The notes beneath the pieces were generated by a model that saw only the letters and a program-made list of their open reading frames with translations, was not told where the DNA came from and did no database searches. A stretch of 33,797 nucleotides of DNA from Salinicola salarius (lineage in GTDB: Bacteria; Pseudomonadota; Gammaproteobacteria; Pseudomonadales; Halomonadaceae), in contig NZ_NHOU01000020.1 of assembly GCF_002179555.1 (NCBI RefSeq), positions 28,893-62,689 on the forward strand. The letters are read 5' to 3'. A program made the translations under genes and the position numbers. Below are positions 15,986 to 23,316 of the stretch, one piece after another (the first letter of the stretch is position 1; every line of letters starts with the position of its first letter).

Positions 15986-17781
15986 GCGCGTCGACCGACT
16001 CGCGATCCCCCTCCCTGGAACTCGGCCTCATCGGCAACTGCCAGATCGGCGCCCTGATCGATGCCGATGGCCGGATCGTCTGGTGTTGCCTGCCCCGCTT
16101 CGATGGCGACCCCTTCTTCTCGCGCCTGATGGACACCACCGACCGCGGCTACTTCGCCATCGAACTGCAGGACCAGGTCGCCAGCCGCCAGTACTACCAG
16201 CGCAACACCGCCATCCTGTGCACCGAGCTCACCAACAAGTTCGGCGGCCGTATCCGCATTACCGACTTCTGCCCGCGCTTTCGCCTCTACGACCGGACCT
16301 TCCGTCCCGAAGCCCTGATACGCCGCGTGCAGTGCCTGGCCGGCACGCCGGTGATTCGCATCCGGTTGCGTCCGACCACCGCCTACGGCGAACGCACCCC
16401 CGAGACCACCCACGGCAGCCATCACATCCGTTACATCGGCCAGGGCCGGGTGACCCGGCTGACCACCGACGCCTCGATCACCCACGTGCTGCAGGAGTCG
16501 CCGATCGTCCTCGAGGGCGAGCTCAACTTCGCACTCGGCCCCGACGAGAGCGTCACCGAGTCCGTCACCGCCATGTGCCAGCGCTTCGAGACCCAGACCA
16601 CCATCTATTGGCAGGAATGGGCGCGCGGCCTGGCCATCCCCTTCGAGTGGCAGAGCGCGGTGATCCGCGCCGCCACCACCCTCAAGCTCAGCACCTTCGA
16701 GGATACCGGCGCGGTGATCGCCGCGATGACCACCTCGATCCCCGAGGCCGCCGATACCCAGCGCAACTGGGACTATCGCTACTGCTGGCTGCGCGACGCC
16801 TACTTCGTGGTCCATGCCCTCAACCGCCTGGGCGCCACCGCGACCATGGAGAATTACCTCAACTACATCATCAACCTGGTGGTCGGCGCCGCCGAGCACG
16901 AGCTGCAACCGCTCTACGGGATCGGCGGCGAGGCACGCATCGAGGAGTACGAGGTCAGCGGACTCGCCGGCTACCGCGGCATGGGGCCGGTACGGGTCGG
17001 CAACGCCGCCTACCATCAGGTACAGCACGACGTCTATGGCGCCGTGGTGCTGGCCGCCAACCAGGCATTCTTCGACGAGCGCCTGGCACGCCCCGGCGAC
17101 GAGGCACTGTTCCGCCGCCTGTCGATTCTCGGCGAGCAGGCCGCACGGCTGTTCGACAAGCCCGACGCCGGCATCTGGGAATATCGCGGCCGCGCCCGGG
17201 TGCACACCTACTCGGCGATCATGTGCTGGGCCGCCTGCGACCGGCTCGCCCGCATCGCGGCACAGCTCGGGCTCGACGAGGACGCGACCCGCTGGCGCCA
17301 TCAGGCCGACCGCATGCATGACGTGATCTGCCGGGAGGCTTGGAGCGAGTCGCGCCAGGCGTTCACCGAGAGCTTCGGCGGCGACACCATGGATGCCAGC
17401 CTGCTGCTGATGCACGAGCTCGACTTCCTCGCCGCCGACGACCCGCGCTTCATCAGCACGGTCGGCGCCATCGAGGCCGAGCTGCGCCGCGGCGATCACC
17501 TGTTCCGTTACGCCGCCGCCGACGACTTCGGACACCCCGAGAATGCCTTCAACATCTGCACCTTCTGGTACATCGACGCGCTCTGGGCGATCGGCCGCCG
17601 TGACGAGGCGCGCCGCCTGTTCGAGAACATGCTCGAGTGCCGCAACGCCCAGGGGTTGCTGTCCGAGGATCTCGACACCACCAGCAACGAGCTGTGGGGC
17701 AACTTCCCGCAGACCTACAGCATGGTCGGACTGATCAACTCGGCGCTGCATCTGAGCCGCAGCTGGGAGGAAGCCGTATGA
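15952..17781 (+). CDS. GH15 family glucoamylase/trehalase-like enzyme
   Basis: A 609-residue cytoplasmic protein with an N-terminal beta-sandwich (about 20-230) and a C-terminal (alpha/alpha)6 barrel. Signatures are LGLIGNCQIGALIDADGRIV and WCCLPRFDGDPFF at the start, RNWDYRYCWLRDAYFVVHAL near 271-290, and EDLDTTSNELWGNFPQTYSM near 570-590, which contains the catalytic Glu region of GH15. The family includes glucoamylases, dextranases and the trehalases of mycobacteria and some archaea. Its place between otsB and otsA makes a role in trehalose turnover likely, but substrate is inferred from context. AGGAGG precedes ATG 15952. The start overlaps otsB by 34 bases and the stop overlaps the otsA start as ATGA. 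Confidence 0.9.
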   Translation: MVGESAIPFDLSASTDSRSPSLELGLIGNCQIGALIDADGRIVWCCLPRFDGDPFFSRLMDTTDRGYFAIELQDQVASRQYYQRNTAILCTELTNKFGGRIRITDFCPRFRLYDRTFRPEALIRRVQCLAGTPVIRIRLRPTTAYGERTPETTHGSHHIRYIGQGRVTRLTTDASITHVLQESPIVLEGELNFALGPDESVTESVTAMCQRFETQTTIYWQEWARGLAIPFEWQSAVIRAATTLKLSTFEDTGAVIAAMTTSIPEAADTQRNWDYRYCWLRDAYFVVHALNRLGATATMENYLNYIINLVVGAAEHELQPLYGIGGEARIEEYEVSGLAGYRGMGPVRVGNAAYHQVQHDVYGAVVLAANQAFFDERLARPGDEALFRRLSILGEQAARLFDKPDAGIWEYRGRARVHTYSAIMCWAACDRLARIAAQLGLDEDATRWRHQADRMHDVICREAWSESRQAFTESFGGDTMDASLLLMHELDFLAADDPRFISTVGAIEAELRRGDHLFRYAAADDFGHPENAFNICTFWYIDALWAIGRRDEARRLFENMLECRNAQGLLSEDLDTTSNELWGNFPQTYSMVGLINSALHLSRSWEEAV

Positions 17782-19151
17782 CACGCCTGGTAGTGGTTTC
17801 CAACCGTGTATCGATCCCCGAGGCCGGCAAGCCCCAGGCCGGGGGCCTGGCGGTGGCCATCACCGGCGCGCTCAGCGAGCACGGCGGGCTATGGTTCGGC
17901 TGGGACGGCCGCATCAAGCAGGTACCCTCGAACCATCCCGGCGTGGTCACCCGGGACAACGTCGATTACGCGACGCTGTCGCTCTCCAAGGACGACTACG
18001 ATGACTACTATCTGGGCTTCGCCAACGAGGTGCTGTGGCCGGTCTTCCACTTCAACCTCGGTGCCATGGACTTCCGGCTCGACTACCTGAAGGCCTACAC
18101 GCGAGTCAACGCCCGCTTCGCCGACGCCCTGACCCCGTTGCTTCAGGGTGGCGAACTGATCTGGGTCCACGACTACCATCTGCTACCGCTGGGCAAGGAG
18201 TTACGCCAGCGCGGTGTCCGGGCGCCACTGGGTTTCTTCCTGCATATCCCCTTTCCCAGCTACGACCTGCTGCGCGCGCTGCCCTGCCATCGCGAACTGC
18301 TCGAGGATCTGCTGTATTACGACCTGGTCGGTTTCCAGACCGAAAACGACCTCCACGCCTTCCACGCCGCCCTGGTCGAGACCTTCGGCGCCCGCATCGA
18401 CGGCGACATCGTCGAGTGCCAGGGGCGCCGTATGCGCACCGGGGTCTACCCGGTGGGCATCGAGGTCGATGAAGCGATCGCCGAAGCGGAAAGCGCCATC
18501 GCCGAGGATCCGGCCCGCCAGTTCCAGGCCGACCTCGGCAAGCGCGACCTGATCATCGGCGCCGACCGGCTCGACTACTCCAAGGGCCTTGTCCAGCGCT
18601 TCAACGCCATCGAGACGCTGCTCACTCACTTCAAGCATCGCCGCCAGCGTACCATCTTCATGCAGATCGCCAGCCCTTCGCGCAGCGAGATCCCCGAGTA
18701 CGACGAGCTCCGTCGCCAGCTCGAGGGGCTGGCCGGACACATCAACGGGACCTATGCCGACATCGACTGGCTGCCGGTACACTACCTCAATCAGACCTAC
18801 GCCCACGGCGACCTGATGGGGCTGTTCCGTGCCGCACGGGTCGGCCTGGTGACACCGCTGCGCGACGGCATGAACCTGGTCTGCAAGGAGTTCGTCGCCG
18901 CCCAGGACCCGGCCGACCCCGGCGTGCTGGTGCTCAGCGAACTGGCCGGCGCCGCCCGCGAACTCAGCGGTGCGCTGCTGGTCAACCCCTACGACGTGCA
19001 TGACATTACCAGCGCCATCGAGCGCGCCCTCAACATGCCGCTCGACGAACGCCGTCACCGCCACCGCCAGATGCTCGAGGTGCTGCGTCGCAACAGCCTG
19101 CTGGCATGGCGTCAGCGCTTCATCGACGACCTTGCCCACAAGCCTGACTGA
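17778..19151 (+). CDS. otsA: Trehalose-6-phosphate synthase
   Basis: A 457-residue GT20 glycosyltransferase that joins UDP-glucose and glucose-6-phosphate into trehalose-6-phosphate. It opens with [20 protein letters not shown], whose Arg and Gly-rich loop bind substrates. [42 protein letters not shown] and [16 protein letters not shown] are the classic family blocks, all in order. Length is normal for bacterial OtsA. GGGAGGAAGCC precedes the ATG, and the start codon overlaps the GH15 stop in ATGA, so it is translated in a coupled way. The product is cytoplasmic. Trehalose made here would serve as a compatible solute and protectant. Confidence 0.97.
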   Translation: MTRLVVVSNRVSIPEAGKPQAGGLAVAITGALSEHGGLWFGWDGRIKQVPSNHPGVVTRDNVDYATLSLSKDDYDDYYLGFANEVLWPVFHFNLGAMDFRLDYLKAYTRVNARFADALTPLLQGGELIWVHDYHLLPLGKELRQRGVRAPLGFFLHIPFPSYDLLRALPCHRELLEDLLYYDLVGFQTENDLHAFHAALVETFGARIDGDIVECQGRRMRTGVYPVGIEVDEAIAEAESAIAEDPARQFQADLGKRDLIIGADRLDYSKGLVQRFNAIETLLTHFKHRRQRTIFMQIASPSRSEIPEYDELRRQLEGLAGHINGTYADIDWLPVHYLNQTYAHGDLMGLFRAARVGLVTPLRDGMNLVCKEFVAAQDPADPGVLVLSELAGAARELSGALLVNPYDVHDITSAIERALNMPLDERRHRHRQMLEVLRRNSLLAWRQRFIDDLAHKPD

Positions 19152-19163
19152 TCGGCTGGCCGA

Positions 19164-19188
19164 GCCCCTTGCCACGCTGGCAAGGGGC
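19164..19188 (+). terminator. Hairpin after the trehalose operon
   Basis: GCCCCTTGCCA and TGGCAAGGGGC form an 11-bp perfect stem with a three-base CGC loop, 12 bases after the otsA stop. No T run follows, so the efficiency of termination is uncertain. Confidence 0.7.
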
Positions 19189-19260
19189 GCTCCGGGGGAG
19201 TTGGCAAAGCGAGCCACGCTTTCTACCTTGACTAACGAATCCGCCGAACAGGAGACAGCG

Positions 19261-19464
19261 ATGGCCGACCTGGGAACCTGCGCCTGCGTGGGCTGCGAAC
19301 ACGAAGTCACCAGCGAGCAAAGTGCCATGAGCGAAGGGCAGGCCTTCTGTTGCTCGGCCTGTGCGGCCGGTCATCCCGATGGCATGCCCTGCATCCACGA
19401 AGCGTGTCCCTGCACCGAGCTCAACCGTCCCGCTTCCGGCGAGTTGCCCCGCGAAGGCCTCTGA
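19261..19464 (+). CDS. bmtA: Bacterial metallothionein (SmtA/BmtA-type)
   Basis: A 67-residue metal-binding protein with nine cysteines: Cys7, 9, 12, 30, 31, 34, 44, 49 and 51, plus His38 and His46. The arrangement CxCxxC, then FCCSACAAGHPDG, then CIHEACPC matches the prokaryotic metallothionein family, which binds zinc and cadmium in a cluster around a zinc finger-like fold. Typical family length is 55-80. A strong AGGAGACAGCG precedes ATG 19261. The acidic, cysteine-free tail after residue 52 is variable in the family. It sits between the trehalose operon and a small DUF2188-like gene. It probably buffers zinc or cadmium. The symbol is by family, not by proven orthology. Confidence 0.9.
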   Translation: MADLGTCACVGCEHEVTSEQSAMSEGQAFCCSACAAGHPDGMPCIHEACPCTELNRPASGELPREGL

Positions 19465-19514
19465 TCCGGACACCGGAAATCCTCGAGCCAGCATCCTCAA
19501 GGCAAGGAGCGATC

Positions 19515-19691
19515 ATGCAGAAACAAGCCCGTGTGGAACCGGTATTCACCGCCCGCGCCATGAACGAGAAGGTCACCGGCTGGATCGTGATCGACGAGAG
19601 CCAGCCCGACAACGAGAATGTCGTTTCCGAGCACGACACGCAGGACGAGGCGCTGCGTGCCGCCGAGCGGTTCGAAAACGCGGAGCACTGA
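19515..19691 (+). CDS. Small DUF2188-like protein
   Basis: A 58-residue acidic protein beginning MQKQARVEPVFTARAMNEKV. The part GWIVIDESQPDNENVVSEHD followed by TQDEALRAAERF recalls DUF2188, in which a tryptophan-starting beta hairpin is followed by a helix with an EA-rich face. The match is by eye and weak. AAGGAGCGATC before ATG 19515 is a good ribosome site. It lies 50 bases after the metallothionein gene on the same strand and may be co-transcribed. Function is unknown. Confidence 0.6.
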   Translation: MQKQARVEPVFTARAMNEKVTGWIVIDESQPDNENVVSEHDTQDEALRAAERFENAEH

Positions 19692-19704
19692 GCCATCCAC
19701 CACG

Positions 19705-19721
19705 GCCCGCCACCGGCGGGC
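19705..19721. terminator. Short hairpin between convergent genes
   Basis: GCCCGCC and GGCGGGC form a seven-bp perfect stem with an ACC loop, 14 bases past the stop codon of the small DUF2188-like gene and 66 bases from the end of the convergent M48 gene. There is no T run. Confidence 0.45.
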
Positions 19722-19786
19722 TGTCTGATCCCCACCCCGGCCCCAGCGATGTCAGTCGCGTGCCGGCTTTTCACACCCTTCGTCGA

Positions 19787-20725
19787 TCACCAGTAATGAC
19801 CAAAGCCCCGGAAGCGGGGGACACCCGGATTCGATGCCGGCGGCACCGACAGCACGTCGTGCGCGGGATCTGCCGGCCTGCTTCGCTGTGGCAGCGACCG
19901 CAACCGTGCCACCCGGTCCTCCGTTGGGGGATGCGTGCGCAGCAGTGACGGTTCGGGAATGCGTCGTCCGGGCAGAAACATCTCTTCCCAAAAGCGCCCG
20001 ACGCGACGCTCGAGCTTGAGCAGCGCCCTGGCCAGCCCGGCGGGGTCCCCGGTCAGCTCCGCCGCCGCCCGGTCGGCGTCGTACTCCCGGCTACGCGACA
20101 AGGCCAGCTGCAGAAGCGCCATCAGAAGCGGCGAGAAGGCCAGTAACAGCAGTATGTGCCAGGGCAGATAAGCGGCTCCGGTCAGGAACAGCGGCAGATT
20201 CAGCAACAGAATCAGCTGACCGATCCAGGAGGCCAGGGAGACGATCCGCGACATGGCATCGGCAAGCCCCATGATCCACAGGTCACGGTGTGAAATATGC
20301 GCGACCTCATGGGCCAGAACCCCCTGCAGCTCCCGCCGGTCCAGCAGTCGCAGAAGCCCATCGGTGACGCATACCGCACTCTCTTCGGGCGCGCCGACCG
20401 CAAAGGCGTTGGGCAGGCGGCTGGGCACGTAATAGAGTTCCGGCACTCGCGGTAATCCGGCCCTGCGCGCCAGATCCGCCATCATGACAATGCCTTCGGG
20501 AAACTCCCTGCCGCTGAGCCGTCGCGCCTTATAGGACGACAACAGCAGACGCCTCGGCAGCGCCGGGGTCAGGACGAGACCCAACATCGCGCCCGCGACG
20601 ATCAAAAACGTCAGCGCGGGCCCCGCCATCATCCCGACCACGGCCCAGACGATCAGCCCCATACCGCCGATCAACAGGGCAGAGTGCAAGAAGTTATATA
20701 CGCGATGCCGTCGAGTGGGGGTCAT
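19787..20725 (-). CDS. M48-family membrane metalloprotease (HtpX-like)
   Basis: A 312-residue inner-membrane zinc protease. Two N-terminal membrane segments (about 11-30 and 36-55) are followed by the catalytic zinc motif HEVAH at 139-143 in GVLAHEVAHISHRD. Two further membrane segments cover about 155-215, then SREYDADRAAAELTGD carries the third zinc ligand Glu. RTHPPTEDRVARLRSL is a conserved M48 ending. The tail after about 285 is Pro-rich and atypical. HtpX-type enzymes degrade damaged membrane proteins together with FtsH, and an ftsH gene lies 225 bases upstream on the same strand. ATG 20725 has an AAGG too close to the codon to be a good ribosome site, so the exact start is a little uncertain. 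Confidence 0.88.
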   Translation of the reverse strand: MTPTRRHRVYNFLHSALLIGGMGLIVWAVVGMMAGPALTFLIVAGAMLGLVLTPALPRRLLLSSYKARRLSGREFPEGIVMMADLARRAGLPRVPELYYVPSRLPNAFAVGAPEESAVCVTDGLLRLLDRRELQGVLAHEVAHISHRDLWIMGLADAMSRIVSLASWIGQLILLLNLPLFLTGAAYLPWHILLLLAFSPLLMALLQLALSRSREYDADRAAAELTGDPAGLARALLKLERRVGRFWEEMFLPGRRIPEPSLLRTHPPTEDRVARLRSLPQRSRPADPAHDVLSVPPASNPGVPRFRGFGHYW

Positions 20726-20950
20726 CCTTAGTTTCTCGCCATAGCCGCATGGAAAACGCCATTCCTTTCCAGCACGCAGAGTCAGGGCACGCTACCTGGC
20801 GGCCACCGAGTCGCCGAACCTCATGCCCCGGTATTCGGCGTCGACGGAAGCTGCACGCAAAAGCCGACAGGTAGGCGTGGCAACCATACCGGTGCCGGTT
20901 GCCATTATTCGCCTCTATCTCGATCCTGACCGGGAACTGGCCAGAACCGT

Positions 20951-22783
20951 TCAGGCAGCCGCGACCTCGGGCACACGGACCTTCTCCGCGACGGCGGCAA
21001 GATCAGGCTCATCGAGTGTTTCGCGATCGAGCAGTTCGCGAGCCGTCTCTTCCAGCAGCGCCCGGTTGGCTTCGAGAATCGCCACAGTACGCGCGAAGAC
21101 TTTGTCGATAATCGCCTTCACCGCCGCATCCATCCTCTCGGCCGTCGCCTCGCTGTAACGGCGGTTCAACCACGAGGTCTGATCGCCCGTGCCTAGAAAG
21201 CCGGGGCGATCCGTGTCGTAGCTGACATGGCCGAGCTCCTCATCCATGCCGTAGCGGGCCACCATGGCGCGGGCGATATCGGTAGCCTTCACCAGGTCGT
21301 CGGCCGCACCGGTGGAGAGGTGACCATAGATGATCTTCTCGGCCGCCCGTCCACCCAGCAGCACCGCGATCTTGTTCTCGAGTTCCTCGCGGGCCATCAG
21401 GAAACGGTCCTCCGTCGGGCGCTGGATCGTGTAGCCGAGCGCACCGATGCCTCGCGGGATGATGGAGACCTTGTGCACCGGATCCACGCCCGGCACCGCC
21501 ATCGCGACCAGCGCATGCCCCATCTCATGATGCGCCACGATCTCGCGCTCGCGCGGATTGAGGACACGGTTGCGTTTCTCCAGCCCCGCGACGATGCGCT
21601 CGACCGCGTTGTTGAAATCGGCCATGGTCACGGCCTCTGCCCGGCGCCGGGTGGCGAGCAGGGCGGCCTCGTTGACGAGGTTCGCGAGATCCGCCCCCGA
21701 GAAGCCGGGGGTCAGGGCCGCCACCTTCTCCGCGTCGACATCAGGCGCAAGCGTCACCTTCTTCATGTGCACGGTCAGAATCGCGATCCGCCCCGCCTTG
21801 TCGGGCTTGTCCACCAGCACCTGCCGATCGAAGCGACCCGCCCGCAACAGCGCAGGATCAAGCACCTCAGGCCTGTTGGTCGCGGCCAGCAGCACAATCC
21901 CCGATGTCGGGTCGAAACCGTCCAGCTCGGTCAGGAGCTGGTTCAGCGTCTGTTCCCGCTCGTCATTGCCGCCGGCATGCTGGCCCGAATTGCGTGCACG
22001 GCCCAAGGCGTCGAGCTCGTCGATGAAGATGATCGCGGGGGCATTCTTGCGGGCCTGCTCGAAGAGATCGCGAACGCGCGCCGCACCGACGCCCACGAAC
22101 ATTTCGACGAACTCCGAGCCCGAGATCGACAGAAACGTGACGCCCGCCTGCCCGGCCACGGCGCGGGCGAGCAAAGTCTTGCCGGTGCCCGGGGGGCCGA
22201 CCAGCAGCACGCCCTTCGGCACTCGGGCGCCGAGCTTTCCATACTCCTCGGGGTTGCGCAGGAAGTCCACGACCTCCTCCAGTTCGCCCTTGGCCTCGTC
22301 GACTCCGGCGACGTCGTCGAAGGTCACGCCGGTTTCCTTCTCCATGTAGACCTTGGCGCGACTCTTGCCGACCTGCATGAAACCGCCGAACCCCTGCTTT
22401 TCGGCGAACTTGCGAAACAGCAGCATCCACACCGCAAAGAAGACAAAGGCCGGCACGACCCACGACAGGATCGTCCCGACCCAGGTGTGTCTTGGCACAC
22501 CGGTGATCTCGACGTCGGCCGCATCGAGCCGGTCGAGGATCGCGGGGTCCACGATGGTGGTAACGAACTGGCTGTGGCCATCGACCGGCGTGTCGAAGGT
22601 ACCAGTGATCGTGTCGCTACCCACGGCGACCGCCCGTATCCTGCCGTCTTCGAGGTAGGACTCGAATTGACTGTAACTGATCGGCACCACGTCCCGTGAA
22701 CCGGCGATGATATCCTGGATAACGATCACCGCGACGAAAGCCAGCACCCAGTACCAGAGATTGAATTCGGTCTTCTTCTCCAC
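20951..22783 (-). CDS. ftsH: ATP-dependent zinc metalloprotease FtsH (second-copy type)
   Basis: A 610-residue membrane-anchored AAA+ protease. Segment 1 is [20 protein letters not shown], a small periplasmic domain follows, and segment 2 is [19 protein letters not shown] near 105-123. Walker A GPPGTGKT lies at 196-203, Walker B is [11 protein letters not shown], and the second region of homology is [20 protein letters not shown]. The zinc motif HEMGH is at 419-423. GTG 22783 is chosen as start because GGAGG precedes it by eight bases and the [13 protein letters not shown] opening resembles the accessory FtsH of stress-tolerance islands; the open frame extends to 22867. It lacks the long C-terminal tail of housekeeping FtsH. 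With the M48 gene downstream it forms a membrane quality-control pair. That it is an extra copy is inference. Confidence 0.95.
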   Translation of the reverse strand: MEKKTEFNLWYWVLAFVAVIVIQDIIAGSRDVVPISYSQFESYLEDGRIRAVAVGSDTITGTFDTPVDGHSQFVTTIVDPAILDRLDAADVEITGVPRHTWVGTILSWVVPAFVFFAVWMLLFRKFAEKQGFGGFMQVGKSRAKVYMEKETGVTFDDVAGVDEAKGELEEVVDFLRNPEEYGKLGARVPKGVLLVGPPGTGKTLLARAVAGQAGVTFLSISGSEFVEMFVGVGAARVRDLFEQARKNAPAIIFIDELDALGRARNSGQHAGGNDEREQTLNQLLTELDGFDPTSGIVLLAATNRPEVLDPALLRAGRFDRQVLVDKPDKAGRIAILTVHMKKVTLAPDVDAEKVAALTPGFSGADLANLVNEAALLATRRRAEAVTMADFNNAVERIVAGLEKRNRVLNPREREIVAHHEMGHALVAMAVPGVDPVHKVSIIPRGIGALGYTIQRPTEDRFLMAREELENKIAVLLGGRAAEKIIYGHLSTGAADDLVKATDIARAMVARYGMDEELGHVSYDTDRPGFLGTGDQTSWLNRRYSEATAERMDAAVKAIIDKVFARTVAILEANRALLEETARELLDRETLDEPDLAAVAEKVRVPEVAAA

Positions 22784-22920
22784 CTTTTCGCCCTCCGCCC
22801 TTGCCGCTAGTCTTTCCCCTTCCCTTCCGGCCAGAAGCCACATCCTTACACGCTGCCCTGCCGGCACAGCGTGCGCTCAAGACACGCCTCGCATGATCTC
22901 TCCACGTCGAGGCATACGAT

Positions 22921-22949
22921 ATATGTGGGCCCGAGCCAATTCAGTCAAG
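22921..22949 (-). promoter_or_regulatory. Heat-shock-like promoter of ftsH
   Basis: On the minus strand CTTGACT (22943-22949) and CCCACATAT (22921-22929) are 13 bases apart, close to the sigma-32 consensus CTTGAAA-N11-16-CCCCATNT. The same bases can be read as a weak sigma-70 promoter, TTGACT-N17-CATATA. The start would be near 22913, giving a leader of about 130 bases. Confidence 0.5.
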
Positions 22950-23316
22950 GCTACAGGAGCCTTTCCCGATCCTGCCCTCTTCCATAGCGTTGCGCAAGCC
23001 GCCGATCGGTTCCGGTAGCCACCGGCGACCGAGCCAGACGAGTAGCCTTGGGCAGGAAACACCCAAAACTGATAGACAAAACACGGGCTATATTGCTGTA
23101 TGGATCACCGTTTATCCGGCTTGTTCCTGCTTCCCCCAAGGTGCCCCACAGGAGTCACTCGTGATCATGTGGAGCCACTCACAAAGCACTGGTTCCAGCG
23201 CCTTGATAGGTTCGTGTTCGGATGCGAGGCACGACTCCGCCGGAGCTTCTCTGACGAAAATGGTCGATGGTTCTATCTGGGCGGGCCGACCGAGCCCCCA
23301 TGGCCACGCTTGTCAT
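22950..23316. other. Gene-free region between ftsH promoter and CRISPR array
   Basis: This 367-base stretch borders the leader-distal end of the array. No cas gene, tRNA or clear ORF is visible; the open frames continue into the repeats and are artefacts. CTGGGCGG at 23277-23284 resembles the centre of a repeat but is out of phase. Confidence 0.6.

Noticed and set aside
15922-17784. 620-codon minus-strand frame opposite the GH15 gene
   Set aside because: Antisense shadow with low-complexity Gly/Val/Ala composition; the plus strand carries the complete GH15 signatures.
23265-23292. Possible degenerate CRISPR repeat left of the first repeat
   Set aside because: Only eight central bases (CTGGGCGG) match, and the spacing to the first repeat would be 24 instead of 32 bases.
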